64,000 bases of DNA, taken from Gaiellasilicea sp963730405 (GTDB taxonomy: Bacteria > Actinomycetota > Thermoleophilia > Gaiellales > Gaiellaceae). Positions 24,659-33,961 of the stretch are shown here, in pieces; the first letter of the stretch is position 1; each line of letters starts with the position of its first letter. The translations under genes and the position numbers were made by a program. The notes under the pieces were generated by a model, which saw nothing but the letters and a program-made list of their open reading frames with translations, did no database searches and was not told the origin of the DNA. The stretch is taken from positions 1-64,000 of the forward strand of contig CAVSRW010000012.1 in the NCBI GenBank assembly GCA_963730405.1, in the 5' to 3' direction.

Positions 24659-25782
24659 GCGCCGGGCCTGCGCAGATCGGGCTGCTCCGCGCGGCGCGCG
24701 AGCGCGACCTCTTCGTGATCGCCGTCGACCGCGACCCGGCGGCGGCCGGGTTCGCCTACGCCGACAAGCGCGCGATCGTCTCGACCGAGGACGAGCCCGG
24801 GATCGACCGGCTCGCCCAGGCCGAGCACGTGGACGGGATCGTCTCGCCCGGCGCCGACTGGCCCGTGGGCGTGGCGGCGCGCGTGGCGGAGCGGTTGGGG
24901 CTGCCGCATCCGATCGACGGCGCGACCGCAATCCTCGCGACGACGAAGTCGCGGCAGCGCGAGCGCTTCGCGGAGGCGGGTGTGCCACAGCCACGTCTGC
25001 TCGACGAGCCCGCAGCGCCGTGCGTCGTCAAGGCACCCGACCGCCAGGGCCAGCGCGGGCTCACGCTTGTGCGTACGCAGGACGAGCTCGCGCCCGCGAT
25101 CGAGGCCGCGGTCGCCGCCTCGCGCAACGGGACGTACATCGTCGAGGAGTACATCGAGGGCCCGGAGGTGACCGTCAACGCCGTCTCCGTGGACGGCGAC
25201 TTCCACCCGCTGCTCGTGACCGATCGGATCACGGCCGACCCGCCCGCGTTCGGGGTCGCGCTGGCGCACGTATGGCCTTGTGTTTCTGAAACACAAGCTC
25301 CGATCGCCGCGGCGCGCGCGGCCGCCGAGGCGCTCGGGATCAGGAACGGCCCGACGTACACCCAGATCGCGGTCGGGACCGACGGAACCCGCGTGGTTGA
25401 GCTGGCTGCGCGGCTCGGCGGCGGTCACGACGCCGAGCTCGTCGAGGCCCTCACGGGCGTGAAGCTGAACGACCTCGCGCTCGACGTCGCGCTCGGAAAC
25501 GAGGCTTGTGTTTCAGAAACACAAAGTCTCCACGGGGGCGGGTGCGTCCTTTTCCTCGTCGCGCCCGAGGGGCGGCTGCTCGAGGTCGAAGGGCGCGAGG
25601 CGGCGCATGCGGTCGAGGGCGTGCTCGACGTCCGGATCTACCGCGAGCGCGGCCACGTCTTCGGGCCGCTCCTTCGCGGCTCCGACCGGGCCGGCGCGGT
25701 GATCGCCGTCGGCGACAGCCGCGAGCAGGCGCTCGAGCGCGCTCGCGCCGCCGCCGACGAAATACGCTTCGTCGTCGAATGA
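24613..25782 (+). CDS. ATP-grasp domain ligase carrying two palindromic elements
   Basis: After a Rossmann-like domain (LLVLGAGPAQIGLLRAAR) the ATP-grasp fold shows CVVKAPDRQGQRGLTLV near residue 135, VEEYIEGPEVTVNAV near 178 and VVELAARLGGGHDAEL near 262. It would form an amide or ester bond from a carboxylate and ATP. Two copies of the 19-bp palindrome lie in frame (25278 and 25506), each read as CVSETQ. GTG codons at 24592, 24613 and 24616 are possible starts, all overlapping the dehydratase gene; I chose a middle one close to the family N-terminus. It is coupled to DegT by ATGA. Substrate unknown. Confidence 0.8.
   Translation: MVAGSDRARQRLLVLGAGPAQIGLLRAARERDLFVIAVDRDPAAAGFAYADKRAIVSTEDEPGIDRLAQAEHVDGIVSPGADWPVGVAARVAERLGLPHPIDGATAILATTKSRQRERFAEAGVPQPRLLDEPAAPCVVKAPDRQGQRGLTLVRTQDELAPAIEAAVAASRNGTYIVEEYIEGPEVTVNAVSVDGDFHPLLVTDRITADPPAFGVALAHVWPCVSETQAPIAAARAAAEALGIRNGPTYTQIAVGTDGTRVVELAARLGGGHDAELVEALTGVKLNDLALDVALGNEACVSETQSLHGGGCVLFLVAPEGRLLEVEGREAAHAVEGVLDVRIYRERGHVFGPLLRGSDRAGAVIAVGDSREQALERARAAADEIRFVVE
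25278..25296. repeat. 19-bp palindrome, copy 3, inside the ATP-grasp gene
   Basis: TTGTGTTTCTGAAACACAA is a perfect palindrome around a central T, flanked by C and G that extend it to 21 bp. It is translated as part of PCVSETQAP between the ATP-grasp core strands. It is strikingly AT-rich compared with the surrounding coding sequence. Confidence 0.8.
25506..25524. repeat. 19-bp palindrome, copy 4, inside the ATP-grasp gene
   Basis: TTGTGTTTCAGAAACACAA differs from the other copies only at its centre (A for T). It is read as ACVSETQS in frame. The right flank AAGTC matches the right end of the 109-bp unit at 14607. Confidence 0.8.
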
Positions 25783-26894
25783 CGCGGGAGACACAGCTTG
25801 GGTTCCAGCCGCCTGCGATCGGCGAGGAGGAGATCGAGGCCGTGGCCGAGACCCTTCGCTCCGGCTGGCTGACTACGGGGCCGAAGGCGGCGCTGCTCGA
25901 GGAGCGGATGGCCGAGTACCTGGAGGCGAAGCACGTCCTGGCGGTCACCTCCGGCACGGCCGCGATGCACCTCGCGCTCGTCGCCCTCGGGGTGGAGCCC
26001 GGCGACGAGGTGATCACGACGCCGATCACCTGGCCGGCCACGGCGAACGTGATCGTGCACACGGGAGCGACGCCGGTCTTCGTCGACGTCCGTCCCGGCG
26101 ACTTGAACATCGACCCGGCGGCGCTCGCGGACGCGGTCAACGAGCGGACGAAGGCGATCATGCCCGTGCACCTCGCCGGTCAGCCCGCCGACCTGGATCC
26201 GATCTGGGAGCTGGGGATCCCGGTGATCGAGGACGCCGCCCACGCGGCCGAGAGCGCGTACCGCGGCCGCAAGCTCGGGGGCCTCTCCGAGGCGACGTGC
26301 TTCAGCCTGTACGCGACGAAGAACATCGCCGCCGGAGAGGGCGGGCTCGTGTCCACGAACTCCGACGAGGTCGCGGACGCGATTCGCAACCTTCGTCTGA
26401 TGCGCCGCGGCGACGGCTCGCTCTACGACATCACCGTCCCCGGCTACAAGGCGAACCTCTCGGACGTCCTGGCGGCGATCGCGCTCGTCCAGCTCGACAA
26501 GCTGCCCGAGCACACGGCGATCCGCGAGCGCCAGTTCGCCCTCTACGACGAGGGGCTCGCAAGCCTGGACGGGATCGAGCCGCTCGAGCGCGACCCGCGC
26601 GACACGCACGCGCTGCACCTGTACGTCGTGCGGATCGACGCCGAGCGTTTCGGCCTCACCCGCGACGAGGTGCAGCGGGCGCTCGCCGCGGAGCGGATCT
26701 CGACGTCGATCCACTTCCTGCCCGTGCACCGGCTCACCTGGTACCGCGAGCGCTTTCCCGGGCAGCCGCCGCTACCGGTGGCCGAGCGCGCCGGCGACGA
26801 GATCCTCTCGCTGCCGCTCTCGCCCGCTCACGCCGACGACGACATCGCGGACGTGATCGAGGCGCTCCGGCGCATCCGCGGCCGCGCCGTATGA
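25779..26894 (+). CDS. DegT/DnrJ/EryC1 family sugar aminotransferase
   Basis: The 371-residue PLP enzyme shows AVTSGTAAMHLALVALG near residue 52, VIEDAAHAAESAYRG near 150 and CFSLYATKNIAAGEGG near 175 with the Schiff-base lysine. The N-terminus PPAIGEEEIEAVAETLRSGW is typical. It most likely aminates a 4-keto-6-deoxy NDP-sugar supplied by the dehydratase at 23666. The ATG start overlaps the ATP-grasp stop, and its own stop overlaps the next ATG, so translation is coupled on both sides. Confidence 0.9.
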   Translation: MTRETQLGFQPPAIGEEEIEAVAETLRSGWLTTGPKAALLEERMAEYLEAKHVLAVTSGTAAMHLALVALGVEPGDEVITTPITWPATANVIVHTGATPVFVDVRPGDLNIDPAALADAVNERTKAIMPVHLAGQPADLDPIWELGIPVIEDAAHAAESAYRGRKLGGLSEATCFSLYATKNIAAGEGGLVSTNSDEVADAIRNLRLMRRGDGSLYDITVPGYKANLSDVLAAIALVQLDKLPEHTAIRERQFALYDEGLASLDGIEPLERDPRDTHALHLYVVRIDAERFGLTRDEVQRALAAERISTSIHFLPVHRLTWYRERFPGQPPLPVAERAGDEILSLPLSPAHADDDIADVIEALRRIRGRAV

Positions 26895-27856
26895 GCCGGC
26901 CGCTACGCGTCGGGCTGACGCTGCTCTTCACCGGCCTCGCAGTCGCCTACCTCATCTGGAAGGTCGATATCCAGGAGACGCTCGACGTGCTCGCGGATGC
27001 CGACCTCTGGTGGTTCCTGCTCGCGATCGCGATCATGATCCTGACCGTCGTGCCGATGGCCGAGCGCTGGCGGCGGCTGCTGGCCTCCCAGGGGATGCGC
27101 GAACGGCTGCCGTGGCTGACGCGCGCCTACCTCGTCGCGTACACGGCGGGCCAGATCCTGCCGACGTCGATCGGCGGCGACGCCGTGCGGATCCTCGAGA
27201 CCTCGCGCCGGCACCCGGCCCGCCTCGGCGCGATCTCGGCCATCGTCCTGCTCGAGCGCGCGCTCGGCGGGGCCGCCACCGTCCTGCTCGGCGCAGTCGG
27301 CTTTCTGCTCGCGATCGGCCGCTACGACGTCGGCGCGTATCTCTGGATCGAAGGCGTCTTCGTCTTCGGGACGATCCTGCTCGGATTCCTGTTCTTCGCC
27401 CGCTCGGCCCGGCCGCTGCTGCGGGCGACGACCCCGCTGCTGCGCGCCCTCCGGCTCGAGCGGCCGGTGCGCGCCGTCTATGACGGCATCCACGCCTTCC
27501 GCGACCGCACCGGCCTGCTGGTCGGCGTGTTCGTGCTCACGGTCGCGATCCAGGCCGTGCGCGTGCTCGCGATCTGGGCGACCGCCCGGGCGGTCGGGAT
27601 CGAGCTCTCGCCGCGGATCTACTACGTGATGGGCCCGCTCTTCTTCCTCGTCCTGCTCGTCCCGTTCACGCTCAACGGCTTCGCCGTGCGCGAGGCGTTC
27701 TTCGTCAGTTTCCTCGGCAGCGTCGGTGTCGACGCCGACCAGGCGTTCGCGGCCGGGTTCCTCTTCTTCCTCGTCACGGTCGCGATGGCCCTGCCCGGCG
27801 GCGCGATCCTGCTCTGGGAGGGGCTGCGCGGGCGGCCGAGCGCCAGCCATGCCTGA
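26891..27856 (+). CDS. Flippase-like UPF0104/LPG synthase TM-domain protein
   Basis: The 321-residue polytopic protein has about eight membrane helices and family motifs AYTAGQILPTSIGGDAVRI near residue 84 and LLVPFTLNGFAVREAFFV near 252. This is the transmembrane region of lysyl-phosphatidylglycerol synthases and the UPF0104 family, thought to move lipids or lipid-linked sugars across the membrane. The catalytic aminoacyl-transfer domain is absent. In this operon it may help flip a lipid-linked glycan intermediate. ATGA coupling upstream, 8-base overlap downstream. Confidence 0.8.
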   Translation: MSRPLRVGLTLLFTGLAVAYLIWKVDIQETLDVLADADLWWFLLAIAIMILTVVPMAERWRRLLASQGMRERLPWLTRAYLVAYTAGQILPTSIGGDAVRILETSRRHPARLGAISAIVLLERALGGAATVLLGAVGFLLAIGRYDVGAYLWIEGVFVFGTILLGFLFFARSARPLLRATTPLLRALRLERPVRAVYDGIHAFRDRTGLLVGVFVLTVAIQAVRVLAIWATARAVGIELSPRIYYVMGPLFFLVLLVPFTLNGFAVREAFFVSFLGSVGVDADQAFAAGFLFFLVTVAMALPGGAILLWEGLRGRPSASHA

Positions 27857-28733
27857 CGCGAGCGTCGTCGTCGTCACCCACAACGCCCTGCCGTGGATCG
27901 AGCCCTGCCTCGAGAGCGTGCGCGGCGAGGAGGTGATCGTCGTCGACAACGGCTCCAGCGACGGGAGCGCCGACGTCGTCCGGGAGCAGCTGCCCGAGGC
28001 GCGCGTGATCGAGCAGGAGAACCTCGGCCTGGCGGCGGGCTGGAACCGGGGGATGGAGGCGTCGACCGGCCGGTACTTCCTGATCCTGAACTCGGATGCG
28101 TGGCTGACCGAGGGCTCGCTCCGCCGGCTCGTCGCCTTCGCCGACGAGCACCCCGAGGCGGCGATCGTCGGTCCGCGGCTGCTGAACCCGGACGGCTCGC
28201 TTCAGCGTTCCGTGCGCGGCTTCCCGACGTTGTGGCGGCTCGCGACCGAATACCTCTTCCTGCGCAAGCTGGCCCCGCGCTCGCAGGCGCTGAACGCGTT
28301 CTACGCAGGCGGCTTCGACCATCAGGACGTGCGCGAGGCCGAGTTCCTGATGGGCGCCTGCATGCTCGTGCGGCGCGAGGCGGTCGAGCAGGTCGGCCCG
28401 CTCGACGAGGCGTTCTTCCTCTTCAGCGAGGAGACCGACTGGGCGTACCGCTTCCGGCAGGCGGGCTGGAAGGTGCTCTTCTTCCCCGGCGCCGAGTGCG
28501 TTCACGTCGGCGGCGCCTCGCACGGCGGCCGGCTGTTCCGCGAGAACGTCCGTGGCCACCTGCGCTTCCTCTCCAAGCATCGTGGCGACGCGTACGCCGA
28601 TCGGGCGCGGAGGCTGCTGCGGGCGGCGACCCACCTGCGGGGGCTCGTGTTCCGGGGGGAGCGCGGCCGGATGTACCGCGACGCGGCCGACTGGCTCGCC
28701 TCGGCGCGGATGCCGGAGCTGCTCGGCCGATGA
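27849..28733 (+). CDS. GT2 rhamnosyltransferase-like glycosyltransferase
   Basis: The 294-residue cytoplasmic protein follows the WcaE/rhamnosyltransferase pattern: VVVVTHNALPWIEPCLESV, VIVVDNGSSDGS near residue 32, LILNSDAWL near 80, and GACMLVRREAVEQVGPLDE with FFLFSEETDWAYR near 190, containing the presumed catalytic Glu-Asp. It adds a sugar to the growing repeat unit. The start overlaps the UPF0104 stop, and its stop is coupled to the membrane protein gene through ATGA. Confidence 0.85.
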   Translation: MPDASVVVVTHNALPWIEPCLESVRGEEVIVVDNGSSDGSADVVREQLPEARVIEQENLGLAAGWNRGMEASTGRYFLILNSDAWLTEGSLRRLVAFADEHPEAAIVGPRLLNPDGSLQRSVRGFPTLWRLATEYLFLRKLAPRSQALNAFYAGGFDHQDVREAEFLMGACMLVRREAVEQVGPLDEAFFLFSEETDWAYRFRQAGWKVLFFPGAECVHVGGASHGGRLFRENVRGHLRFLSKHRGDAYADRARRLLRAATHLRGLVFRGERGRMYRDAADWLASARMPELLGR

Positions 28734-30650
28734 CCTTCGTCCAGCTCGCGTTCGCGAACGCGGTGCTGCTGCTTCCGGGGGCGATCGTCGCGCGGGCGCT
28801 CGGCCAGCGGGGCGCCGCGCCGACGCTCGCCTGGTCGCTCACGGTGATCTTCGGCGCGCTGGCGGTGACGTTCCTCGTCGGCGCCTCGCTCACGCTCACG
28901 CTCGTGCTCGTGCTGGCGGCCGGCGTCGTCGCCCTCCGCTTCGTCCGCCGCGCGCCGCGTCCGGAGCGCATGCCCGGCCGCGCCTGGATGCTCCGCATCG
29001 GGCTCCTGCTCGCAGTGCCCCTCTGGTACGTCGCCGGTGAGATCGGGGGCGACGGGCTCTTTCACCTCGCTCGCGTCCAGAAGCTCGTCGCCTTCGACGA
29101 GCTCTCGCTCGACGCGCTGAACGAGTTCGCCGACGGCGGCCTGCACCCCGGGTACGCCTTCCCGCTCTGGCAGGGCTTCCTCGCGCTGGTCGCGAAGGTC
29201 GGCTTCCTCGATCCCGCCGACGTCGTCCTCCACGAGGCGTCGATGCTCGCGCCGCTTGCCGTCCTGGTCGCGTACGAGTCGGGCTATGCGCTCTTCCGCC
29301 GCGCCGGGCCTGCCGTCGCCGTCACGTGCGCGGCGGTCGCGGTGACGGCGCTCGCACCGGCCTACGGCGGCGCCTACACCGCGCTCGGGCTCCCGGCGAC
29401 CGGGTCGCGGCAGCTGCTCCTGCCGGCGGCGCTGGCGCTTGCCTTCGCCTACGTCGAACGGCCGACGCGCCCGTTGCTGGCCTCGGTCGCGGCGGCGGGG
29501 CTCGTGCTCGCCGTCGTCCATCCCACCTACGCGATCTTCCTCTGGCTCCCGTTCGCCGGTTTCCTCGCCGTCCGCACCCTTGTCGAGCGGCGGGAGGCGA
29601 AGCGGATCGTCGTCGCACTCGCCGGGCTGGTCGTGCCCGCGGCGCTCTACCTCGTCTGGCTGCTGCCGGTCGTCCGCGACACGCGCTCGCACGCGCCGGG
29701 CGAGGACGAGCTGGAGCGCGCCTTCCGGCAGTACGCCGGCCAGCTCGACGTCTTCTCGGAAACGAGCTACCGACTCGCGCCCGAGGTCTTCGGACGCGCC
29801 GGCGCGGTCGCGATCGCGGCGCTCGTGCTCGTGCCGCTCGCGGGCTTCGCGGTCCAGCGGCGCTGGGCCGCCTACGTCCTCGGGGGGATCCTCGCCGTGG
29901 CGGCGGTGATGCTCGTCGCCGCAGCTCTTCGTCCTCTTCTCCGACCTCGTCTCGATCTCGCAGTCCCGCCGCGCGGCCGGGTTCTGGCCGCTCGCGTTCG
30001 CCTTCGCCGGCGGCCTCGCCGTCCTCGCGGCAGTGCTCCGCGGGCTCGTCCTGCCCGTGGCGCTCGCGGCCGGGATCGTGCTCCAGCTGGCGTTTCCGGG
30101 CGACTTCGCGTACCGGCTCGAGGAGGGTGGCCCCGCGATCGTGACGTGGTTCGCCGTGGTCGGCGCCGTCGCCGCCCTCGTCCTCGGGCTTGTGTTTCTG
30201 AAACACAAGCCTCCCCTCGAGCGGCCGGAGCTCGCCGGTTGGGCAGCGGTGCTCTTCATCCTCCCGGTGGCGGTGCACGCGGTCGCCAACTGGAGCCCGT
30301 CGGAGGCGCGCAAGCCGTCGCCGCTCACCGCGGGGCTGGTCGAGCGGCTGCGCGAGGACGTGCCACCGGGCGACGTCGTCTACTCCGATGCGGAGACGAG
30401 CTACGAGATCGCCGCGTACGCCCCCGTCTACGTCGCGGTTGCGCCGCCCGGCCACGTCGCCGACACGGAGGAGAACCGGCCCTACGAGCGGCGCGACGAG
30501 GCGCAGCGGTTCTTCGAGACCGGCGACGTCGAGATCCCGCGGCGAGCCGGTGCGAACTGGCTCGTCGTCGACCGGGAGCGGTCCGCGCTCACGCCCGATC
30601 TCGACAGCGTCTACCGCGACGGCCGCTACACGCTCTACGTCGTCCCGTAG
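28730..30650 (+). pseudogene. Large polytopic membrane protein, frame broken once
   Basis: About 640 residues after repair. The first 400 are mainly membrane helices with a periplasmic loop (FHLARVQKLVAFDELSLDAL) and helix ends such as GYAFPLWQGFLALVAKVGF. The last 130 form a soluble domain (PPGDVVYSDAETSYEIAAY, then YAPVYVAVAPPGHVADT). This resembles DUF6541/GT-C-like membrane proteins of actinobacterial glycan clusters; enzymatic role unknown. The frame changes near 29918, where removal of one base restores QLFVLFSDLVSISQSRR. One palindromic element (30190) is read in frame as LVFLKHKP after a membrane helix. The ATGA start is coupled to the GT2 gene, and the stop overlaps the convergent hydantoinase gene by 16 bases. 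Confidence 0.65.
30190..30208. repeat. 19-bp palindrome, copy 5, inside the membrane protein gene
   Basis: TTGTGTTTCTGAAACACAA with C and G flanks (21-bp palindrome). It is read here in a different frame from copies 3 and 4, giving VFLKHK. It lies at the cytoplasmic edge of a predicted membrane helix. Confidence 0.8.
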
Positions 30651-32107
30651 CCGCCACCGCCCGGGGTCTCGATCCGGAGCACGTCGCCCGGCTCGAGCTC
30701 GCGCGTGGCGAACGGCGGCAGTTGGTCGCCGTTGAGGAGGTTCCGCCCGGCGGCGCCCGGCTCGCCGCCCTCGGCGCCGCTCGGCCGGAGGCGGCGCCGC
30801 TGGGTCAGCAGCGAGAGCCGGCAGGGCTCGAGGACGCGCAGCTCGCGGACGACGCCGTCGCCGCCGGCGTGCGCACCGGCGCCGCCCGAGCCGAGCCGCA
30901 GCGCGTGCCGCTCGACCCGCAGGGGGTAGGAGAGCTCGAGCGCCTCCGTCGGCGTCGAGAGCGTGTTCGACATCGCGACGTGCACCGCCGACGGCCCGTC
31001 GGCGTCCGGGCAGGCGCCCTGCCCGCCGCCGATCGTCTCGTAGTACGTGAAGCGGTCGTTGCCGAGCACGACGTTGTTCATCGTCCCCTGGCCCTGCGCC
31101 GGCACCGGCACCGCCTGCCCGAAAGCACGGAAGAGGAGGTCGACGATCCGGCTCGAGGTCTCGACGTTGCCGGCGGCGACGGCCGCGGGCGGACGGGCGT
31201 TGACGAGGCATCCCTCGGGCGCGCGAACCGTCACCGGCACGAGCGCCCCAGCGGAGGCCGGCACGTCCGGGTCGGTCAGCGCCCGGACGACGAAGAGGCA
31301 GGCGGACGTCGTGACCGCGAGCGGGCAGTTGAGATTCCCGTCGTGCTGCTCCGTCGTGCCCGCGAAGTCGAGCTCGAGCTCGTCGCCTGCGACGGTCACG
31401 GCGACGCGGAGCTCGAGCTCGCCGTCCGCGCTCTCGAGCTGCTCGGTCGCGTCGTAGCGGCCGTCCGGGAGGGCGGCGATCCCGGCGCGGACGCGGCGCT
31501 CCGAGTAGGCGACGAGCTCATCCATCGCGGCCAGTACCTCGTCGCGGCCCCGGCGGGCGCAGAGCTCCTCGATCCGGCGCGCGCCGAGCCGCTGCGCGGC
31601 CAGCTGGGCGCGCAGGTCGCCGCGGCGCTCGTCCGGGTTCCGCATCTGCGCGACCAGCCGCTCCAGCGTCCGTTCGTCGAGCCGCGTCGGCGGGATCACG
31701 ACGCCCTCGTCCGCGAGTGTCCGCGAGTCGGCGGGCATGCTGCCGGGCACCGAGCCGCCCACGTCAGCGTGATGGGCGCGCGTAGCGGCGAAGCCGAGCT
31801 CGGTGCGCGAGACGAGCGTGACGTCGGGGAGGTGCGTGCCGCCCGCGTAGGGGTCGTTGAGGATGAAGACGTCGTCCGGCCCGGGGTCGCAGGCGATCAC
31901 GGCGGCGACGGAGGCCGGCATCGCGCCGAGGTGGACGGGGATGTGCTCGGCCTGGGCGACCATCCGGCCGCTCGTGTCGAAGATCGCGGTCGAGCAGTCG
32001 CGGCGCTCCTTGATGTTCGCCGAGAACGCCGACCGGATCAGCGCCGCGCCCATCTCCTCTGCGACCGCGCGGAGCGCGAAGCCGAGCACCTGCAGCTGCA
32101 CGTTCAC
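30635..32107 (-). CDS. Hydantoinase B/oxoprolinase family subunit
   Basis: The 490-residue protein has HyuB signatures: RSAFSANIKERRDCSTAIFD near residue 25, HIPVHLGAMPASV near 55, NDPYAGGTHLPDVTL near 83 and NVVLGNDRFTYYETIGGG near 350 followed by GACPDADG. It pairs with HyuA to hydrolyse hydantoin- or 5-oxoproline-type rings with ATP, or acts as an acetone-carboxylase-like subunit. The GTG start overlaps the HyuA stop. It is a metabolic pair with no evident link to the glycan genes around it. Confidence 0.9.
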   Translation of the reverse strand: MNVQLQVLGFALRAVAEEMGAALIRSAFSANIKERRDCSTAIFDTSGRMVAQAEHIPVHLGAMPASVAAVIACDPGPDDVFILNDPYAGGTHLPDVTLVSRTELGFAATRAHHADVGGSVPGSMPADSRTLADEGVVIPPTRLDERTLERLVAQMRNPDERRGDLRAQLAAQRLGARRIEELCARRGRDEVLAAMDELVAYSERRVRAGIAALPDGRYDATEQLESADGELELRVAVTVAGDELELDFAGTTEQHDGNLNCPLAVTTSACLFVVRALTDPDVPASAGALVPVTVRAPEGCLVNARPPAAVAAGNVETSSRIVDLLFRAFGQAVPVPAQGQGTMNNVVLGNDRFTYYETIGGGQGACPDADGPSAVHVAMSNTLSTPTEALELSYPLRVERHALRLGSGGAGAHAGGDGVVRELRVLEPCRLSLLTQRRRLRPSGAEGGEPGAAGRNLLNGDQLPPFATRELEPGDVLRIETPGGGGYGTT

Positions 32108-33847
32108 GCGCGCGTCACCACCAGCGAGCCGTCACGCCACTCGCCGCGCCAGCCGGGTGGGATCCAGGCCGTCGACCCGTCCAGCTCGACGACCCCGGTC
32201 GCGGCGGGGCGCGGCGGGGTTGCGAGCGGTGCGTACCCCGGACCCGGTCGCACCGCCGCCGTTCGCACGGCGACGAGCTCGAGGGGCCGCCCGCGGTCGG
32301 CGTAGCCGTAGCGCTCCTCGTGGGCGGCGTGGAACGACTCGGCGACGTCGCCGCCGAGCGGGACCGTCAGCTCGAACGACTGGCCGGCGTAGCGAACGTC
32401 CGCCTCGCCGTCGGCCGGAAGCTCCCCGGCCTCGTCGAGCGGGACGACGAGCGACCGCACCTCGTCCTGCCGCTCGTCGCTGAGCGCGAGGCCGAGCGCC
32501 GAGAGCACGCCCGCGGCCTCCGGCACGAGCACGGTGTGGATCTCGAGCTCGTCCGCGAGCGCGCACGCGTGCAGGGCACCGGCGCCGCCGAAGGCGACCA
32601 GCGCGAAGTCGCGCGGGTCGAGCCCGCGCTCGACCGAGACGACGCGCAGCGCGGCCAGCATCTCGGCGTTCACGACCTCGATCACGTCCGCCGGCGCCGC
32701 GCTCGACGCGCGCCAGGGCGAGCTCGGCCGCGTCGCGGTCGAGCTCGAGCCCGCCGGCGAGCCGGCCGGGTAGGCGGCCGAGGAGCAGATTCGCGTCGGT
32801 CACCGTCGCGAGCTCGCCGCCCCGGCCGTAGCAGGCGGGTCCGGGCTCGGCGCCCGCGCTCTGCGGGCCGACCCGGAGGGCGCCGCCGGCGTCGCGCCAG
32901 ACGATCGAGCCGCCGCCGGCGCCTACGGTGTGGACGTCGAGCGACGGCAGCCGGATCGGCAGCCCGCCGACGAGCCGCTCGCTCGACCGCGCCGCCTCAC
33001 CGCCGACGATCGCGCAGACGTCCGTGGAGGTGCCGCCCATGTCGAAGGCGAGCGCGTTCGCGATTCCGGCGAGCCCTGCGACACGGGCCGCGCCGACGAC
33101 GCCGGCCGCCGGCCCCGAGAGCAGCGCCCGCGCCGCGTGCGCGCTCGCCTCCTCGGCCGATGCGACACCGCCGGACGAGCGCATGACCAGCGGTACCGGC
33201 AGCCCCGCCTCCTCGCAGCGTGCCGCGAGCGCGCGCAGGTAGCCGCCGAGCAGCGGCCCGAGGTAGGCGTCGGCGGCGGTGGTCGAGGCCCGCTCGTACT
33301 CCCGGAACTCCGGTGCCGACTCGTGCGAGGCGACGACGTGAGCGTTCGGATGGCGGCGCCGCAGCTCTTCCGCCACGGCCCGCTCGTGCGACGGGTCGCG
33401 GAAGGAGAAGAGCAGGCAGACGGCGATCGCCTCAACGTCGCCGAGATCCGGCAGCGACGCGAGGTCGAGCGGCGCCAGCTCACCTTCGGGCCCGATCCTC
33501 CCCCGGACGCCGAACGATCGCTCGAGCGGCACGAGCGGCTCCGGATGACGCGCGCAGAGCCGGTAGAGATGGGCGCGATCCTGCCGCCGCAGGTGCAGGA
33601 CGTGCTCGAATCCGTCCGTCGCCACGAGCGCCGTCCGCGCCCCACGCCGCTCGAGCAGCGCATTCGTCGCGATCGTCGTCCCGTGGGTGAAGCGCTCGAG
33701 CTCCCGCGCCCCGACCGCCGCCGCCGCGGCGAGCACCGACTCCTCCTGGTTCCTCGCAGTCGGCACCTTGGCGGTCCGCAGCTCGCCCTCCTGGAGCAGG
33801 ACGGCGTCGGTGAACGTGCCGCCCACGTCGATGCCCAGGATGGCCAC
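32104..33847 (-). pseudogene. Hydantoinase A/oxoprolinase family subunit, frame broken once
   Basis: The N-terminal ASKHA ATPase part (VAILGIDVGGTFTDAVLL, THGTTIATNALLERRG, NALAFDMGGTSTDVCAI) is in one frame and the last 190 residues (VIEVVNAEMLAALRVVSVE, FALVAFGGAGALHACAL) in another. One extra G near 32700 would restore VERAPADVIEVVN. After repair the protein has about 580 residues, on the short side but complete in motifs. It would act with HyuB in ATP-dependent ring opening. The start GTG 33847 places the phosphate-binding loop at residue 5. The hairpin at 33872 lies just upstream. Confidence 0.8.
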
Positions 33848-33871
33848 GGTCGGAATGTATTTCCTGCGCAT

Positions 33872-33920
33872 GTCCACGCGGGACATGTCGGGGCCAGGAC
33901 CCCACACGTCCCGCGCGGAC
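33872..33920. repeat. Long imperfect hairpin with GGGACATGT/ACACGTCCC core
   Basis: The left arm, GTCCACGCGGGACATGT then CGGGGCC, pairs with GACCCCACACGTCCCGC then GCGGAC across a two-base loop, with a few mismatches compatible with wobble pairs. It lies between divergent genes, HyuA on minus and a glycosyltransferase on plus, so it is not an ordinary terminator. The core matches the hairpin at 20441-20477. Confidence 0.55.
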
Positions 33921-33961
33921 AGTGGCGGAATCCCTCGCAAGGTCACTTCGCTCGGCCCGAG

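Noticed and set aside
27893..32305. A 1470-codon open frame on the plus strand
   Set aside because: It is a GC-rich mosaic of the real membrane-protein frame (28730-29918) joined to non-coding frames over the GT2 and hydantoinase genes; composition and lack of motifs outside that part show it is not one gene.
30635..33847. Hydantoinase genes as part of the glycan pathway
   Set aside because: They are on the opposite strand with no coupling to glycan genes, and their families act on hydantoin/oxoproline-type rings.
33872..33920. Terminator for the glycosyltransferase or hydantoinase operon
   Set aside because: It lies between divergent starts, where neither transcript would end.
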